From: Lanius collurio
Lineage: Eukaryota; Chordata; Aves; Passeriformes; Laniidae
Reading direction: 5' to 3'
Length of the DNA stretch: 64,000 nucleotides
Assembly: GCA_020086605.1 (NCBI GenBank)
Contig: JACBWW010000003.1
Coordinates: 3,908,989-3,972,988, forward strand
The notes beneath the pieces were generated by a model. The model was given only the letters and a program-made list of their open reading frames with translations. It did no database searches and had not been told where the DNA came from. The position numbers and the translations under genes were made by a program. Each line of letters opens with the position of its first letter. Position 1 is the stretch's first letter. This document shows, one piece after another, positions 46,032-57,880 of this stretch.

Positions 46032-47303
46032 TTGGTGCCCAGCAAGGTTGTGGAACAGATCACCCTGAGTGTGATTACACAGCACATACAGGACAACCAA
46101 GGGATCAGGCCCAGTCAGCACAGGTTTAGGAAAGGCAGATCCTCACTGATGAACCTGATCTCCTTTTATGATCAGGTGACCCACCTGGTGGACAGGCTAT
46201 AGATGTGTCTACCTGGACTTCAGCAAAACCTTCTTCCACACCACCTCCTACAGCATCATCCTGGAAAACTGTCAGCCCACGGCTTGGACAGGTGGGACCT
46301 TTGCTGGGTCGGGAACTGGCTGGATGGCCAGGCCCAGGGAGTGGTGGGGAATGGTGCAGCCTCCAGTTGGAGCCAGTCACTGGTGGTGTCCCCCAGGGAT
46401 AAATGTGGGACCCAGTTCTGTTCAATATCTTTATTGATGATCTGGATGAGGGATTGAGTCCACCATGAGCAAATTTGCAGATGAAACTAGGTTGAGTCAG
46501 AGTGTCAATCTGCTGGGGGTTAGGAAGGCCCTACACAGGGACTTGAACAGGCTGGATAGATGGATAGAGGTTCAGCGAAGTACTGGTCCTACATTTTGGC
46601 CATAAAACGCCTGAAGCACTACAGGCTGGGGGAATAGTGGCTGGAAAGTGGCTCAGCGGGAAAGGACCTGAGGGTTTCTGCTCGACAGTGGCTGAACATG
46701 AGCCAGCAGTGTGCCCAAGGAAACCTGGCCTGTATCAGGAATATTATGACCAGCAGGACGAGGAAGGTGATTCTTCTCCTGTACTTGGCACTTGTGAGGC
46801 CACACTTCAAGTACTTTGTCCAGTTCTGGGCCCCTCAATTCAGGAAGGACATTGAGGTGCTAAGAGAGGTCCATAGAAGGGAAATGAAGCTGGTGAAGGG
46901 TCTGGAGCACAAGTCCTGTGAGGACCAGCTGAGGGAGCTGGGGTAGTTTAGCCTGGAGAAAAGGAGGCTCAGGAGGAACTCTCTACAAGCCCCTGAAAAG
47001 AGGCTGTAGCCAGGTGGGGGGTCAGCCTCCTCTCTTAGGCAACAGGATGAAAGGACATATTCTTAAACTGCACCAAGGGAGGTTTAGTGTGGACATTAAA
47101 ATAATTTCTTCACAAGAGTGAATAGGCATGGAAATGATCTGTACAGGGGGTTGGTAGAATCATAGTCTTCAGAAGTGCTTAAGGAAAGACTGGATTTGTG
47201 GTTTAGTGCCATGGTCTATTTAACATGGTGGTGTTCAGTCATAGCTTGGACTTGATCTCAGATGTTTTTCTTCAACCTAATTGATTATGTATTTCTGTGA
47301 TAT
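46032..47303 (+). mobile_element. CR1 LINE, 1.27 kb, forward orientation, 5'-truncated
   Basis: The longest transposon copy in the window. From GTGCCCAGCAAGGTTGTGGA it follows the CR1 pol reverse-transcriptase region (GGACAACCAAGGGATCAGGC, CTACCTGGACTTCAGCAAAA, GTTCTGTTCAATATCTTTAT, GCAAATTTGCAGATGAAACT). It continues through the C-terminal tail (AGGAAGGACATTGAGGTGCT, TTTAGCCTGGAGAAAAGGAG) to the 3' end (GGACTTGATCTCAGATG...TTCAACCTAATTGATTATG) and a decayed octamer tail. The 5' end lies inside pol, as usual for LINE insertions. Several deletions are evident, including a shortened section near 46575-46620. Confidence 0.95.
46180..46946 (+). pseudogene. CR1 pol reverse-transcriptase remnant, inactivated
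   Basis: Palm motif A is readable as YLDFSK (first catalytic Asp at 46216-46218). Motif B reads GVPQG but is followed directly by a TAA stop (46400-46402). LFNIFIDDLDEG follows in the same frame. One G is missing in the GAGGGATTGAG run, which shifts the frame. The catalytic box then reads FADET, not the family's FADD: the second catalytic aspartate (46483-46485) is GAA, glutamate. The tail (RPHFKYFVQFWAPQFRKDIEVL, frame 46698-46946) is in a third frame. At least three frame changes, one stop and a lost catalytic residue make this copy non-functional. The endonuclease domain is absent. Confidence 0.93.
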
Positions 47304-47869
47304 AGGCACATGAAAATGAGATGTCTAATGAACTTAGCTTTTCTATATGTAAATGTCCTTTATTAAAAATTTTTATCTTTACAAAAAAAAATGCCAACAG
47401 TACAGTGCTCCATTTGCTTTTGACTGTCTATCTAAACCAATGACTGTCTTTTAAAAATAGACTACATTACAGCAGTCTGCTTAATCTTTACCCACAACCA
47501 TAATGTTACCACAGAATTGAGCACAGAGAGGAAGAGAGAGGGGAAGCTGTATAAAACAGGATAATCTCAACAATCAAAGCCCCAGGAAATTGCATTTACT
47601 GCAACAACCAAAAAAAAAAAAGGTAGAGAAACTGAATCCAAAAGCAATGTATTGTAGCCAGAGGTGTCAGAAGTAATATCATTTGACTCAGGCCTGACAG
47701 TTTAGTGCAGTGGTAACTCTCTTCTAAACTTAACTGCCTTTGTACGTTTCTCAGCGCAATCCTATTCTTCTGTTCTATTATAGAAGCTGCATGTGCATTG
47801 CTGTGTCTCTTTCTCTTTAGTTTCTTTTATGGTTATGACTAGTGTGTAATGTATTTTTCTCACTGTTCC
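47304..47869. other. unique non-coding DNA
   Basis: No gene or mobile element is recognised. It contains A runs near 47384 and 47610. A tRNA-like A-box match at about 47702 was examined and rejected. Confidence 0.7.
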
Positions 47870-48200
47870 CCCTGTCATGATCCTTGTCTACCACCAAGTC
47901 CACAGTGTAAACGAGATGTGACATTACTGCAATGCAGCCATGTTTAAATTGAAATATCATTGGAAGGACAACACATTTCAGCCCCTGCCTTACAGTACTG
48001 AAGAGTTATGCATGCAATAGTCATTGTTTACTATTTTCATATGAAAACAATGAACGGTTGAATGGGGATGGTATTTAATAAAAGCCTTTACAGATGATAA
48101 TCAGGTGATGAATCATAGTCATGGCCTTTGAAATATACTGTAAAATAAAGCTGTATTTGTCATAAGGTAGAAAAGCATATTTCTGTCTTGTTTAATAGGT
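47870..48200. promoter_or_regulatory. candidate conserved non-coding element with nested SOX/FOX palindrome
   Basis: TCATTGTTT (48022-48030) and AAACAATGA (48046-48054) are perfect inverted arms, each containing a SOX-type core (ATTGTT/AACAAT). The left arm overlaps the forkhead consensus TGTTTAC (48026-48032). Between them lies the perfect palindrome TTTTCATATGAAAA (48035-48048), centred on the E-box CATATG. The rest of the block has mixed composition with TGATAATCAGGTGATGAATC further on. The motif layout is seen directly; enhancer function is inference. Confidence 0.33.
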
Positions 48201-48706
48201 AAATATAGTATCTAAAAGCTTTTTCTCATTCTGTTTTAACTTTCTGTAGAGAATAAAGGTTCATCTGAATTAAAAAAAAAAATCTAGGAAAAAGCCACCA
48301 ACAAGCAGCTACAAGTTTGATCTTTCTCTACATAACAAGAGGGAGAGAAAAGCTGGTTGCAATAGTATAAGAAAGAATCCTATCAGTTTGTTAGGAGAAA
48401 TTCCATGTGAGAGCTACTCCACACTCCAGATTGATACATATGGAGCCAGTAAGGCTAGAAAACCATGCATTAACTTAGAATGAAAACATGGGATGTTGCA
48501 GTACAGCCTGACTCACCATACGTCTTACAGGATGAAGAAGACCTGATGAATGTAAATGAATGACTGCCATGGCCCACACCAACTACTTCTGTTCCGTTCA
48601 ACAGAATGTGACCTGCCTATATACTTCCTTGTTCCCATACATAGGGTAGTTCTGGTACTGTCCTTATAAAAATTAGGAACAGGTATTGTTATTGCTCTGT
48701 GTAACA
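48201..48706. other. unique non-coding DNA
   Basis: No gene or mobile element is recognised. An A10 run lies near 48271-48280. The 85-codon minus frame (48525-48782) runs into the C-rich tract and is spurious. Confidence 0.7.
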
Positions 48707-48790
48707 CCCCCCTTCCCCCACACAAAACTCCAAAAAACCCAACCCCAGGAACACACCACGCCCCCCCCACACACAGGCACACACAACCTT
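48707..48790 (-). repeat. C-rich/CA low-complexity tract (G-rich on minus strand)
   Basis: C6 (48707-48712), C5 (48715-48719), CCC (48738-48740), CCCC (48743-48746) and C8 (48761-48768), followed by CACACA. On the minus strand these are five G runs of three or more. Loops between some of them are longer than the classical 1-7 nt, so G-quadruplex formation is possible but not certain. Confidence 0.8.
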
Positions 48791-51286
48791 TTAATACATA
48801 AATATACTGAAATGGAAGTTAATATTCTCGAGAACTGTGACAGAGGGTTACAAGGTCAACTGTGGCTATCCAGCACTTTCTCATGATTCTTCTACCTCAC
48901 TACCTACAGGTACTGCTGCTTTTCTTTATAACCCTTGAACTCCACCTCTCTCAAATTCCCACCTCCTGGAAAACAAAACAAAACAAAAGGATGAAGAAAA
49001 GTCTATTCTAGAGGGCAACCAAAAGTAGCAGATATCACCATAACATAGTCCTTCAGATATTTAGGTAATGTACCAAGATCTTTATTGCCTTGTATAAAAT
49101 TTTATAGTCCTTTACTTCCTTCCCAGCAGATATCTCTGGCTTTTGCTACAGAAACCTTTACAAAATTAATTCTAAAATCCTCTAATATTTTTTTGTCAAG
49201 TTATATTTCACAGTTCCTAGTTCACATCAAAAAGAAAGACTATCATATAGTTTCAGGGTAACAAAGTACTAAATGAAACACAAGTCACAGTAAGTAATAC
49301 AAACAATAATAAGAAATCTTTGAGGTAATATAAACAGTTTTAATCAGAGAGTAGAAATTCCTGTGTTCCTCATTATTTTAGCCTAAAAATTTATAGACTC
49401 CTCTTAGCAAAAGGGGCTGGATAGCATTTGTGGAACCATGCAACAGAATCTCATGGGCAGATCCTAAAAGAATTGTAGGTAAATATTTTCTGACAAATTT
49501 AGTCTAATCTGTACTTTAACAGGTGCAGCAGTGAAAGATCTGTAGCCCCCCTAAGCAGCCTACTCCAACATTTGCCTCTCACTACCTCTGTTTCCCTTCC
49601 ATCTCTAATTTTCTTTTGTCTTATTACCATTTAATACATTACTTCTCTTATTTTAGATGAACATTAATTTCTTTCTACTTTACAGTTATTTTAATATAGC
49701 TGAAGATTGTCCCATAAAACAGTCTCTGTTTCTTAGTCTGAAGAATAATAATTCCCCCTACCATCTCTAGGAAGACATTATTTCCATGTCTTTCTTGATT
49801 CAGCAATCTTTTCTTAGTTCTTCTCGAGTAATTCACATCTCACTTGGAGCAGCTCATGATTCAGTCACACACAAGCTGCTGAACTATGCATAGCTGTAGA
49901 GTGATACTTACAAGAACACTTAACCTCTTTTTAATTTACATTTTTTAAATATTAGAGTCCAACTACTATACAGAATATACTCTGTTGCAGTGCGGGGAAT
50001 CCTTACAACATGTATAAGACAGCGATGGACTTGGAAGGAAAGATGAAGCGGTATTTTTGTAGATGGTCAGGGATGATTTTATTCCTCCAGCCACATGGCT
50101 GGAGTTCCCAAGCAGCCCCCAGTCGTGGGCCCTCTCTGCTTTCCCAATCAGGAACAGGTATGGGGCACACATGACCTCCACAATACTCCTCCCTCAGTCT
50201 TCAGAGCTCGAGCATAATATCAGTATTTCAGTCATTTGCCACACTTCAGAAATCAGACAGACAAAGAGTCTGGAGTACTCCCTAATGGTGTTAATCCAGA
50301 TTCTTCTGGGTTAGTACTGAATTTATGAGGAACCAGACCTCTGGAACTGATCTACAGAGAAGTTTGAGTATTACAATAAGTATATAAGAATAATTTGATT
50401 AAATTCTATGATTCTGTGTGGGAGAGAGTAGTACTGATATTGGATGAAATAAGAAAAACCTGGTCACCTTTAGTCTAGAACAGTAATCTCTACTAGAAAC
50501 AAGCAACTACACATTGAAGTTCATTGCCTGTTTTGTGTGTGTATTCTTCATTCAGCTCCAATTTCTAATACACATCTTTGTATTATTTTTTGCTATTTTC
50601 CTTTAGATTTCTTATATAATTGTTCTTTCTATACTTGTTTGGTTTTAAGATGTGCTTGACTTTTTGTATCAATTCTTTGTATCTCCATGAAAAAACTCAC
50701 AAATTAAATATATGTCCAAGGTAAAAATTTTGGAATTACCTTGTGGTGACTCCCTTGAGAATTAACATAACATTGAAAAAAAAAGGCTTGAGCAGGTCCT
50801 TCTGCCTCTACAGTTTCAAGAAAAATGAATTAAAGTTTTCTGTATTGTATTAACTATGGCTTCACTCATGATGTCTCTATATTCTTACACTTTTAATAAC
50901 TGTCACATTTGCACAGATTAGTTAAGTCTTCCTCTCTTTAGGCTCTGAAACACTTACCTGATCCTGCTATATTTTCCTTCAGAATCAGTTCTTGCACAGA
51001 ATACTTGTACTTTGTGGATTTCCTGTTGATGGTCTTACATGGCAGCTGAGGAAAGAGAACAGATGAGAGAAATAATGAGTTTCACTTATCATCTTCTTTA
51101 ACTTTTCTTCCAGTTGTATAATCTCCTATTTTTTATATCTTAACTGTAAAACCGTCCTGATTTCCTGAAATATACCATGATCATCAGTAGATATTCTCAA
51201 TTACCACTTTATTTATTGGTGTTCTTTCTTTTTTTAGGGTAACATGTTATCTACAGGCTCAATTTCTTCCAGCAGAATATTTAGCA
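48791..51286. other. unique non-coding DNA
   Basis: No gene is recognised. Seen here: an (AAAAC)n run at about 48970-48988, a perfect palindrome CTCCAGCCA-CA-TGGCTGGAG (50085-50104), and a pyrimidine-rich stretch near 49560-49680. TTCTATGATTCTGTG near 50405 resembles a CR1 tail but has no matching body upstream. Confidence 0.7.
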
Positions 51287-51348
51287 GTTAGACTCAGTGG
51301 TCTAAAAGATCATTTCCAACTTAAACAATTTTATGATTCTATGATTTC
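51287..51348 (+). mobile_element. CR1 LINE extreme 3' tip, forward orientation
   Basis: GTTAGACTCAGTGGTCTAAA, AGATCATTTCCAACTTAAAC and AATTTTATGATTCTATGATT correspond to the CR1 3' UTR end (family form: TTGGACTCGATGATCTTAAAGG, CTTTTCCAACCTAAA, ATTCTATG octamers). Only about 62 bp are retained, an extreme 5' truncation or the eroded end of an old copy. Confidence 0.78.
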
Positions 51349-52849
51349 CAGCGTTTTTTAGCCATTTTATAATCACATATATTTATATACACTGACTTAT
51401 TCAGCTATTTCAAGATAAATTCTTTTCTATTTAAGCAACAGGACCATTTTCAGTAGAAACCAAACATAATTATGTTCTCCACGCTTTCCCAAAGAAAACT
51501 CTTGCACTCGCATTCTCATTATCAATTCTGTTCTGTCAAGTTACCATAATAGAAACTAACAAGACAAGCAAAACACCTCTCAAAGACCTGAAGAACTGAT
51601 TTTCCAGAGGCAAGAAATCTATTCTTCCACTGCTCCCAGGAAGATGAAGCAGCTGCATGCAGTATTTGGTTATGAAGGAGGGAGTTGGCATCACTGAATG
51701 CAAAGATTTCTCATCCTGACTTTTCATCCTGACTTAAGCAGAGCAAAGGGTACTTCTGAAATTGAAGAGGAGTTCAGATACGTTCTGTCCTTGACTCTTA
51801 TGCTCAAGCTGCCAACAATCTTGACTATTGCACTTGAGCTACTATCAAGGGGTTTGGATCTTTGGAAACAGGCACTGATCTCTTGTGCACTAAAAGAGCT
51901 GATCATTGCCTCAGCCATATGATAATCCTACTGACTAGACTTTCTATTAGGACAAACAATTTCTTGTTGTTGCTTTTGTTTGGAAGGCAGAACTACCAAA
52001 TTAATTCATAATACTATATTTTGATAGCAAATAGGAACAACTGAGACCATGGTTTGATATGTGAAAGAATTCCCAGCCTCAAGATCTATTATAAACACTG
52101 ATAAGAAATGTTATGGTATTATATGCTCATTGACCTCTCTCTCTTCAAGCTGCTGTTGAAAACATATCTGATATAAAAGAGAACAATGAGGAAATGTTTT
52201 CATAAAATTGAGCTTTATCATCCAACTGCTTGGCCTGAGCAAAGCACATTTCTGAGAAGATATGAATGGTAGTGAAGTATCAATTCCAACTCCAATATTC
52301 AGATGTAAATATAGAGATTCATCTAAGAAGAACCTGAATCCTTCTCTGAGTTGACAGAAGTCTATGGAACTTTGCAGAAACAGGAGAAACCTGCCTAAGC
52401 AGATGGTCTCACTGGATCACAGTTTAATTTTTAAGTAGCAGGTGTACAGTCCAATTCTACGACATCAGCTATTTCCAAAATTATTGCAGTGACAAATATG
52501 CACATTCAAGGACTGTCACTTGGTGCTGTTTTAGAAGATTATAGTGGAAAGCAAGAGTCTGCACAAACAAGCCCCTATTTATGTGCTTCCCTGGTAATCC
52601 CCCCTACCCTGAGTGGTCTTGGAATACAAAAAGACTCTACAAGAAAACTAGTTGTGTTTTCACTTGAGTTTCTAATGTAAGATAATATACACTTTTACAT
52701 AAACACATTTTAGAAAAGTACTTTGCTATTACTCCTTGGCAACATTGTTAGTCTTTAAAGAACCATCCCCAAAAGGTATATTTAACAGTATTTAGGAATA
52801 TCTGTGATATTAGAACAATACAGGCTGGTCTTTTAGTTTTTAATTCTCT
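51349..52849. other. unique non-coding DNA
   Basis: No gene or mobile element is recognised. TCATCCTGACTTT/TCATCCTGACTTA (51711-51736) is a 13-bp near-perfect tandem pair. Open frames on both strands at 51698-51922 overlap each other and are shadows of one composition-biased stretch. Confidence 0.7.
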
Positions 52850-53830
52850 TGTAACCTTCCATCGAGACACAAGAGTTTTTTTTTAATTTCTTGATTGTCC
52901 AATGAGAAATGCATTCAGATTTTTATTATTAATAACATGCATGTTATTTCATAGGGTCACAGATTTGATTTGATATTGTGATTGCATCATCTCTAAGATT
53001 CCTAACTGAATGTGTGTAGAAAAGTGATTTCTTGAATTTTGCATTAACTTACACAATCCCTGTCCTGCAGACTGTTGTTTTATTTCTTTTCCTGCTAGAA
53101 TATGACAGCATGTAAAATCTGAGCCCAAACAATGAAATAGCAGTCTAAAAGGTTAAGGACCCTTTGATCACTGCATTAAAGACTTCACAGATGAACAATT
53201 GGGCTTCCAAAGTTTTATGCTAAAAGTTAATATGCTTAAGATAATCAATCTCAGCTGCACTAGACCTTCAGTAATTTTGTTTCTATCATCCAACAAGCCT
53301 TATGGGGTTGAATATAGTGGTAGTTCATAATGAAGCACTTCATATAGAAGCAGCTGTCTCCTCACCTGTTTCCCAGTTCATCTAGTGGCCTGGAGAAATT
53401 CTTCAATTTAGCAAGCAAACTTAAGTCATTATTAGAAATGACAGGGAAACCTGATGAAATTGTACTTTCAATTGGAAAACAAAATTGCAATCAGACCAAC
53501 ATGATTTCCTCATGGTCTGACCATGCTAATGCCAAGTCGAGACATGGGCAAATGTATTTAAAAGCCATAATGGAGTATTACCATGCAATCTCTTTTTACT
53601 GGCCCTTATTAATATAAAACTTCAATTTGCATGTAAATGCGGTCAACTTTCATATCATCAAAATACATGAGGCCTGGGAAAGTAATGAATTGAAGTTTGA
53701 TGCGGCAATTACGGACGTTTATAAAGAATTTTAAAGGGGTCATTCTAGCCTTGGCTGAGAAAATGAGGAAATCAACAGGGAATATTGTCAATATAGCAAC
53801 AGTGGGAGTTGGAGTCAGTCCCAGGTGTTA
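52850..53830. promoter_or_regulatory. candidate conserved non-coding block, about 1 kb
   Basis: The longest stretch with conserved-element texture: few homopolymers, mixed composition, many A/T-core sites spaced by GC-balanced words, and isolated CpGs (AATGCGGTC, GATGCGGCAATTACGGACG). AATAACATGCATGTTATT (52931-52948) is a perfect 18-bp palindrome. ATTTGCAT (53625-53632) is a perfect POU octamer on the minus strand; it overlaps by two bases an inverted, one-mismatch copy, ATGTAAAT (53631-53638). CCTTTGATC (about 53161) fits a TCF/LEF core. No open frame exceeds 60 codons. Conservation is inferred and could not be measured. Confidence 0.35.
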
Positions 53831-54399
53831 GAAGGCCAGATGATGATTAATAGAGAGGGAGTATGAAGCCTTTCACCCAGAAGGACTGGGCTGGACCTGA
53901 GGCTCAATAACAGAAATCTCATGAAAAGGTTCTTGCTGGGTTCCTACTTTAGCTGCCTCGAAATGTGTTCCAGAGGGAATAAAGTAGCAAGTGTTTATGA
54001 GAGAGAGCAGTGCTGAAGGTTTAATTGGGCTCTACATCCTTTCAGCTCCCTTCAGTAGTTGATATGCAGTTTAACCTTTTTTCCCCACCTCAGATACTTC
54101 AGTGCCACTGGGATTTTAATAAGGCACTAACTTGATAGGTTGGAAAAACACTGACTTCATTGCTAAATTGAGTTAAACTGCTTTATTGTGTCCTAATGAC
54201 AATTTTTAACTCTCTTGATTTCAAAACAAAGCAAAAAAAAAAAAAAAAAAACCCTAAAAATATTTTCATATTGCTTGAACATTTTTAAAACCTAAAAAAA
54301 GGTACATGGGGATTTCTGTCCTCCTCTGTTCGCTGAAAAATTTCAGATGGAGAAAAAATTTAAATGAGTGAAAAAAATCAATGCCAAAATGAAAACACA
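53831..54399. other. unique non-coding DNA with poly(A)
   Basis: No gene is recognised. A19 at 54233-54251 follows AAAACAAAGC. Moderately GC-balanced sequence at 53840-54110 may belong to the preceding candidate block. Confidence 0.65.
54233..54251. repeat. poly(A) tract, A19
   Basis: An uninterrupted run of 19 A. No retroposon body is recognisable upstream. Confidence 0.85.
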
Positions 54400-55000
54400 G
54401 CTACACAGTCGTATTTCTTTGAAAGCATATCCCACTCTTATAAGGCAAAAGCCTTCTAAAGAGTGAACACAGCCCTGTGGCTTCTGATGAGAGAGGGTCA
54501 AAACAGGAGAAACTGTTTTCTAGTAGATAATTCACCAGTGATTAGAATCTCATCACTACATAACGTTGTGTGTTTTGGTGTAATTGCTTATACAGGCCTG
54601 AAATGTATGTAACATGTCCAAAGGGCTGACTTTCCAACTCAGCAGTTCCTTATGCACACCCAGCTAAGGTGTCACCAATTACACACACAGATCTCAAAAC
54701 CATGAAGGACCAGCCCCCAGGTTCTTCTTACTGTCTCAGGCTGGCACGTTTTGTGTGGTGGTAGCCAACTCACTTCAGCATGCTGTGGCTTACTTTTCCC
54801 ATCTATAAATAGAAACTTATAGTATGCTTATCTTCATAGGATTGGGAATGAAGCTTAATTAATAAATGTTTATTAAGTGCTTTGGGATCTTAAATTGGAA
54901 AGTGATAAAAGTGATTTTTTTTTGGTTTTTTTTCACACTGTCGTTTAAAGCAAGCCATATAGCTGGTAAAATGTTTCTTCTGCACAAATAAAATCAAGGT
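54400..55000. promoter_or_regulatory. candidate regulatory block with TTAATAAA palindrome
   Basis: TTAATAAA-TG-TTTATTAA (54859-54876) is a perfect 8-bp inverted repeat, and its flanks AAGC and GCTT can pair after short bulges. The block also contains AGCTTAATTAATAA homeodomain-type cores and no open frame. Confidence is low, since AT-rich palindromes are easy to form by chance. Confidence 0.22.
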
Positions 55001-57880
55001 CACTGGCAAGGATCATAGAAAAGTAAATAATGGAATAAAAATCAATTCATCTATAGAACAAGATTAATTTTAGTTTTCCTAATTCCTTCTACTCCTGTTT
55101 TCTCCTTTTGTTCTCAAAACTTAATTTTTAGTCACACTATTTCTAATAAATCTCCAGATTAGTTAAACATTTTAGGTTACATTAATTAATTAAAGCAAGA
55201 TAAGCAATGACATTCAAGATTTCTTGGATACTACAACACATTAGACAGCGAGAATAAGCTTAAATGAAGTTTAAGAAGTAAATAATCTGACCAGCACTTT
55301 GAAATGTTGTTATAAGAAACACTTTTTATTGTCCCTTCCATTTTTCATAGGAATACATTTTTTGTTGTATCTCAAGTAAACATTTGAAAATATTCACTGA
55401 CAAACTGAAATATTCAGAGCAGAGCATCTCTTTTCCTATTACTTTACCAGGCTTATAGACAGACTGTTCTCCCAAGGGATGGCATGGTAAATGAATGTTT
55501 ATATTTCTGTAACCCTTGAGACTCCTCAGCCTAAACATTTGTAACTCTGGGTGATCTGGATGATGAGTGATAAAGAGACTGCTGTTCTTAAACAAGGAAG
55601 GTTGAAAATATTGAAGGCATCATTTATGCTCTGCTACCGAAGTCTGGTTTCCAAACCATTTTCCTGATAAATTTACAGGGTCTGATATGTAATCAGGGGA
55701 TGTTATAATTTTTCAGTAGCATCACTAGTGAAAAAAGAAAATATCAAGAATGATGGGAAGGTATTAGATCTGTTGTAAGCCTTACATAAACTTTAGGAAT
55801 CAGAATTTCTTTTACTGTTCTGTGAAAGAAGGGTACCTTTACGCATGTAGAAGAATGATCGGTCATTACTAATGTAGTTTTATCTGCATTATCTGGTATT
55901 TTATTCAACATTTGACAACATAAACAGTTAAAAACACTTAATCTTTGTGAATAAGGCAAGAGAAGCCTTCTTTTAAGACAATAATTTTATGTTATTACTT
56001 TGTAGGGTAAGCAAAAAAAAAAAAAAACCAAACTCAAAAATCTGAATCTGCATTAGATGACTGACCAAATGGACCTGTGGACAACACAAGTCCAGAAAAT
56101 CCTTTTCTTTTTCTTTAGCTGGAAAAATACTTTTACAATATGACAGAAATTAGCTGGAAAATAGAAAGCCTATTTTATATATAAAAATAATTTTAATAAT
56201 TAAGTAACAGTATAGGAAAAAATACCAGATAGCAGTATACTGCATTTGGGGAATGTCTTATGCAAAAAATGACTCATTGACAGACCACAGGTTTTGTAGA
56301 AAAAGAGCAAAGATTTAAATCTGTAGAATTTAGGAAATACCACATAGACAATTATTTGAATCTAGCACTGAGGAAAGCACTGAGAAAGCAGTGATATTTT
56401 GACTCAAGTGTTGATTCCTCTTCAGAAGAAAAATGACATTAAGTCCCTGGACTAGACTAACATGGAATCCTCATCACTGTTTCACCCTTCAAAGCTGCTC
56501 TTAATGATCCTCACTGAATTCTAAACTATTCATCAGAGAGATGTAGGTTATTATATCCCTGGCATGAAAATGCTCAGTGTCACAGATCCAATTTCCTAAC
56601 ACGATCCTATGATTGGTGAGCCTTGCACCAGTTCTGGGAGAGCATTCCCGTATTTTCAGTTGTAAACAGGTCACTAAGCACCACAAACACAAGAACCTTG
56701 ACGCCATAAGGAGCCAGGAGGAAATGGTGGAAAGAAACTCTACTGGGAAGAAGCAGAGTGTCCTCATCATTATTGATCAGGTTATTTGTTCATTAATAAA
56801 GTATATAGTCAATAGACAGAAACAGAACCAAATCCAGCTAACATGTACCAGAAATTTATGTATTAGTTTACTTACTACTCTGGCCTTTACAGAAGATCTC
56901 AATATAATCTGCCTGACTAGACCATGATTTGTTCTGACTAACACTCCTGGCTTATTAGGGTTCTTAGGAAGTATTGAAGACCACCCATTCCCTCACCATC
57001 TTTAAATTACAAAAGATTTTAGGTGCCTGAGCAACTGTCTGCCTATTCAGACTGAAGTGCATCTAAGCACACAAAGAAAATGCCTCCATAATATAAAAAC
57101 AACATAAAAAAAAAAAAAAAAAATTTGCTCTGTTGTAGAATAGTCTTGGGACTTATTTTTACTGAAGTATCTTTGGGAGTTATTCAGAACTTGAACCCTT
57201 CTCTGAGATTCATATTTATGTAAGTTAGAAAATGGATGTTGAAATAATTAGAAAGACAAAATCATTAATCTCTAGTAGGGAACTTCTTGTGTATTTCAGA
57301 AGCTAACACTTGTACTACAGGTAGGTGGTCTCCTGTATTCAAGCAGCATAAAAGCTCATAAATAGCTCAGATATTTGGGGTGATGTATATAGTCATATCT
57401 CCAAAGTCCTAGGGAATGGTTTGTGCACCCTGGAAGGATCACAGGATGAAGAAGGAAAGCACAAGCAAGTACTTTTCAGACACACTGGATGTCTTGGTTC
57501 ATATACAGCTTATCTTAATCAGTCATCCTGAGTGCAATCATAAGAAAGAACAAATTTAAGAAAAAAAATTGGAAAGCACTGAAAGAAGGAATTCTGTTAT
57601 ACATTAAAAAAAATCTGCAAGAAACAAAAACAAAACAAAGAAAAAACCCCACCGATATTTGTATAAAGGAACAATTACTAGACAAGACTGTTCCTCAACA
57701 GATTTCTGAACCTAAAGCATATATTGTCTTATCCTTTAAAAAATGTATTAATTATTCCATTACTAATTCCCACAGTACTGCCTTTCATCTTCACAGCTGA
57801 TAAACACTTAACACAAGAAATTGCCTTTGGATTCTATTTCACACTGATATTCTGCTTCTCAAACTAAACATTCACACAAA
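55001..57880. other. AT-rich unique non-coding DNA
   Basis: No gene or mobile element is recognised. A15 at 56013-56027, A18 at 57106-57123 and AAAACAAAGAAAAAACCCC near 57633 are simple tracts. Open frames of 89-104 codons (55326-55595 minus, 56501-56770 minus, 56613-56927 plus) overlap on opposite strands without family features. Confidence 0.72.

Noticed and set aside
47695..47765. tRNA/SINE-like A box (TAGTGCAGTGG)
   Set aside because: No B box (GGTTCGANTCC type) follows at a suitable distance, and no cloverleaf can be drawn.
50334..50420. Possible CR1 tail (TTCTATGATTCTGTG)
   Set aside because: Only the octamer-like end matches. The sequence before it does not follow the CR1 3' UTR, so the match may be chance.
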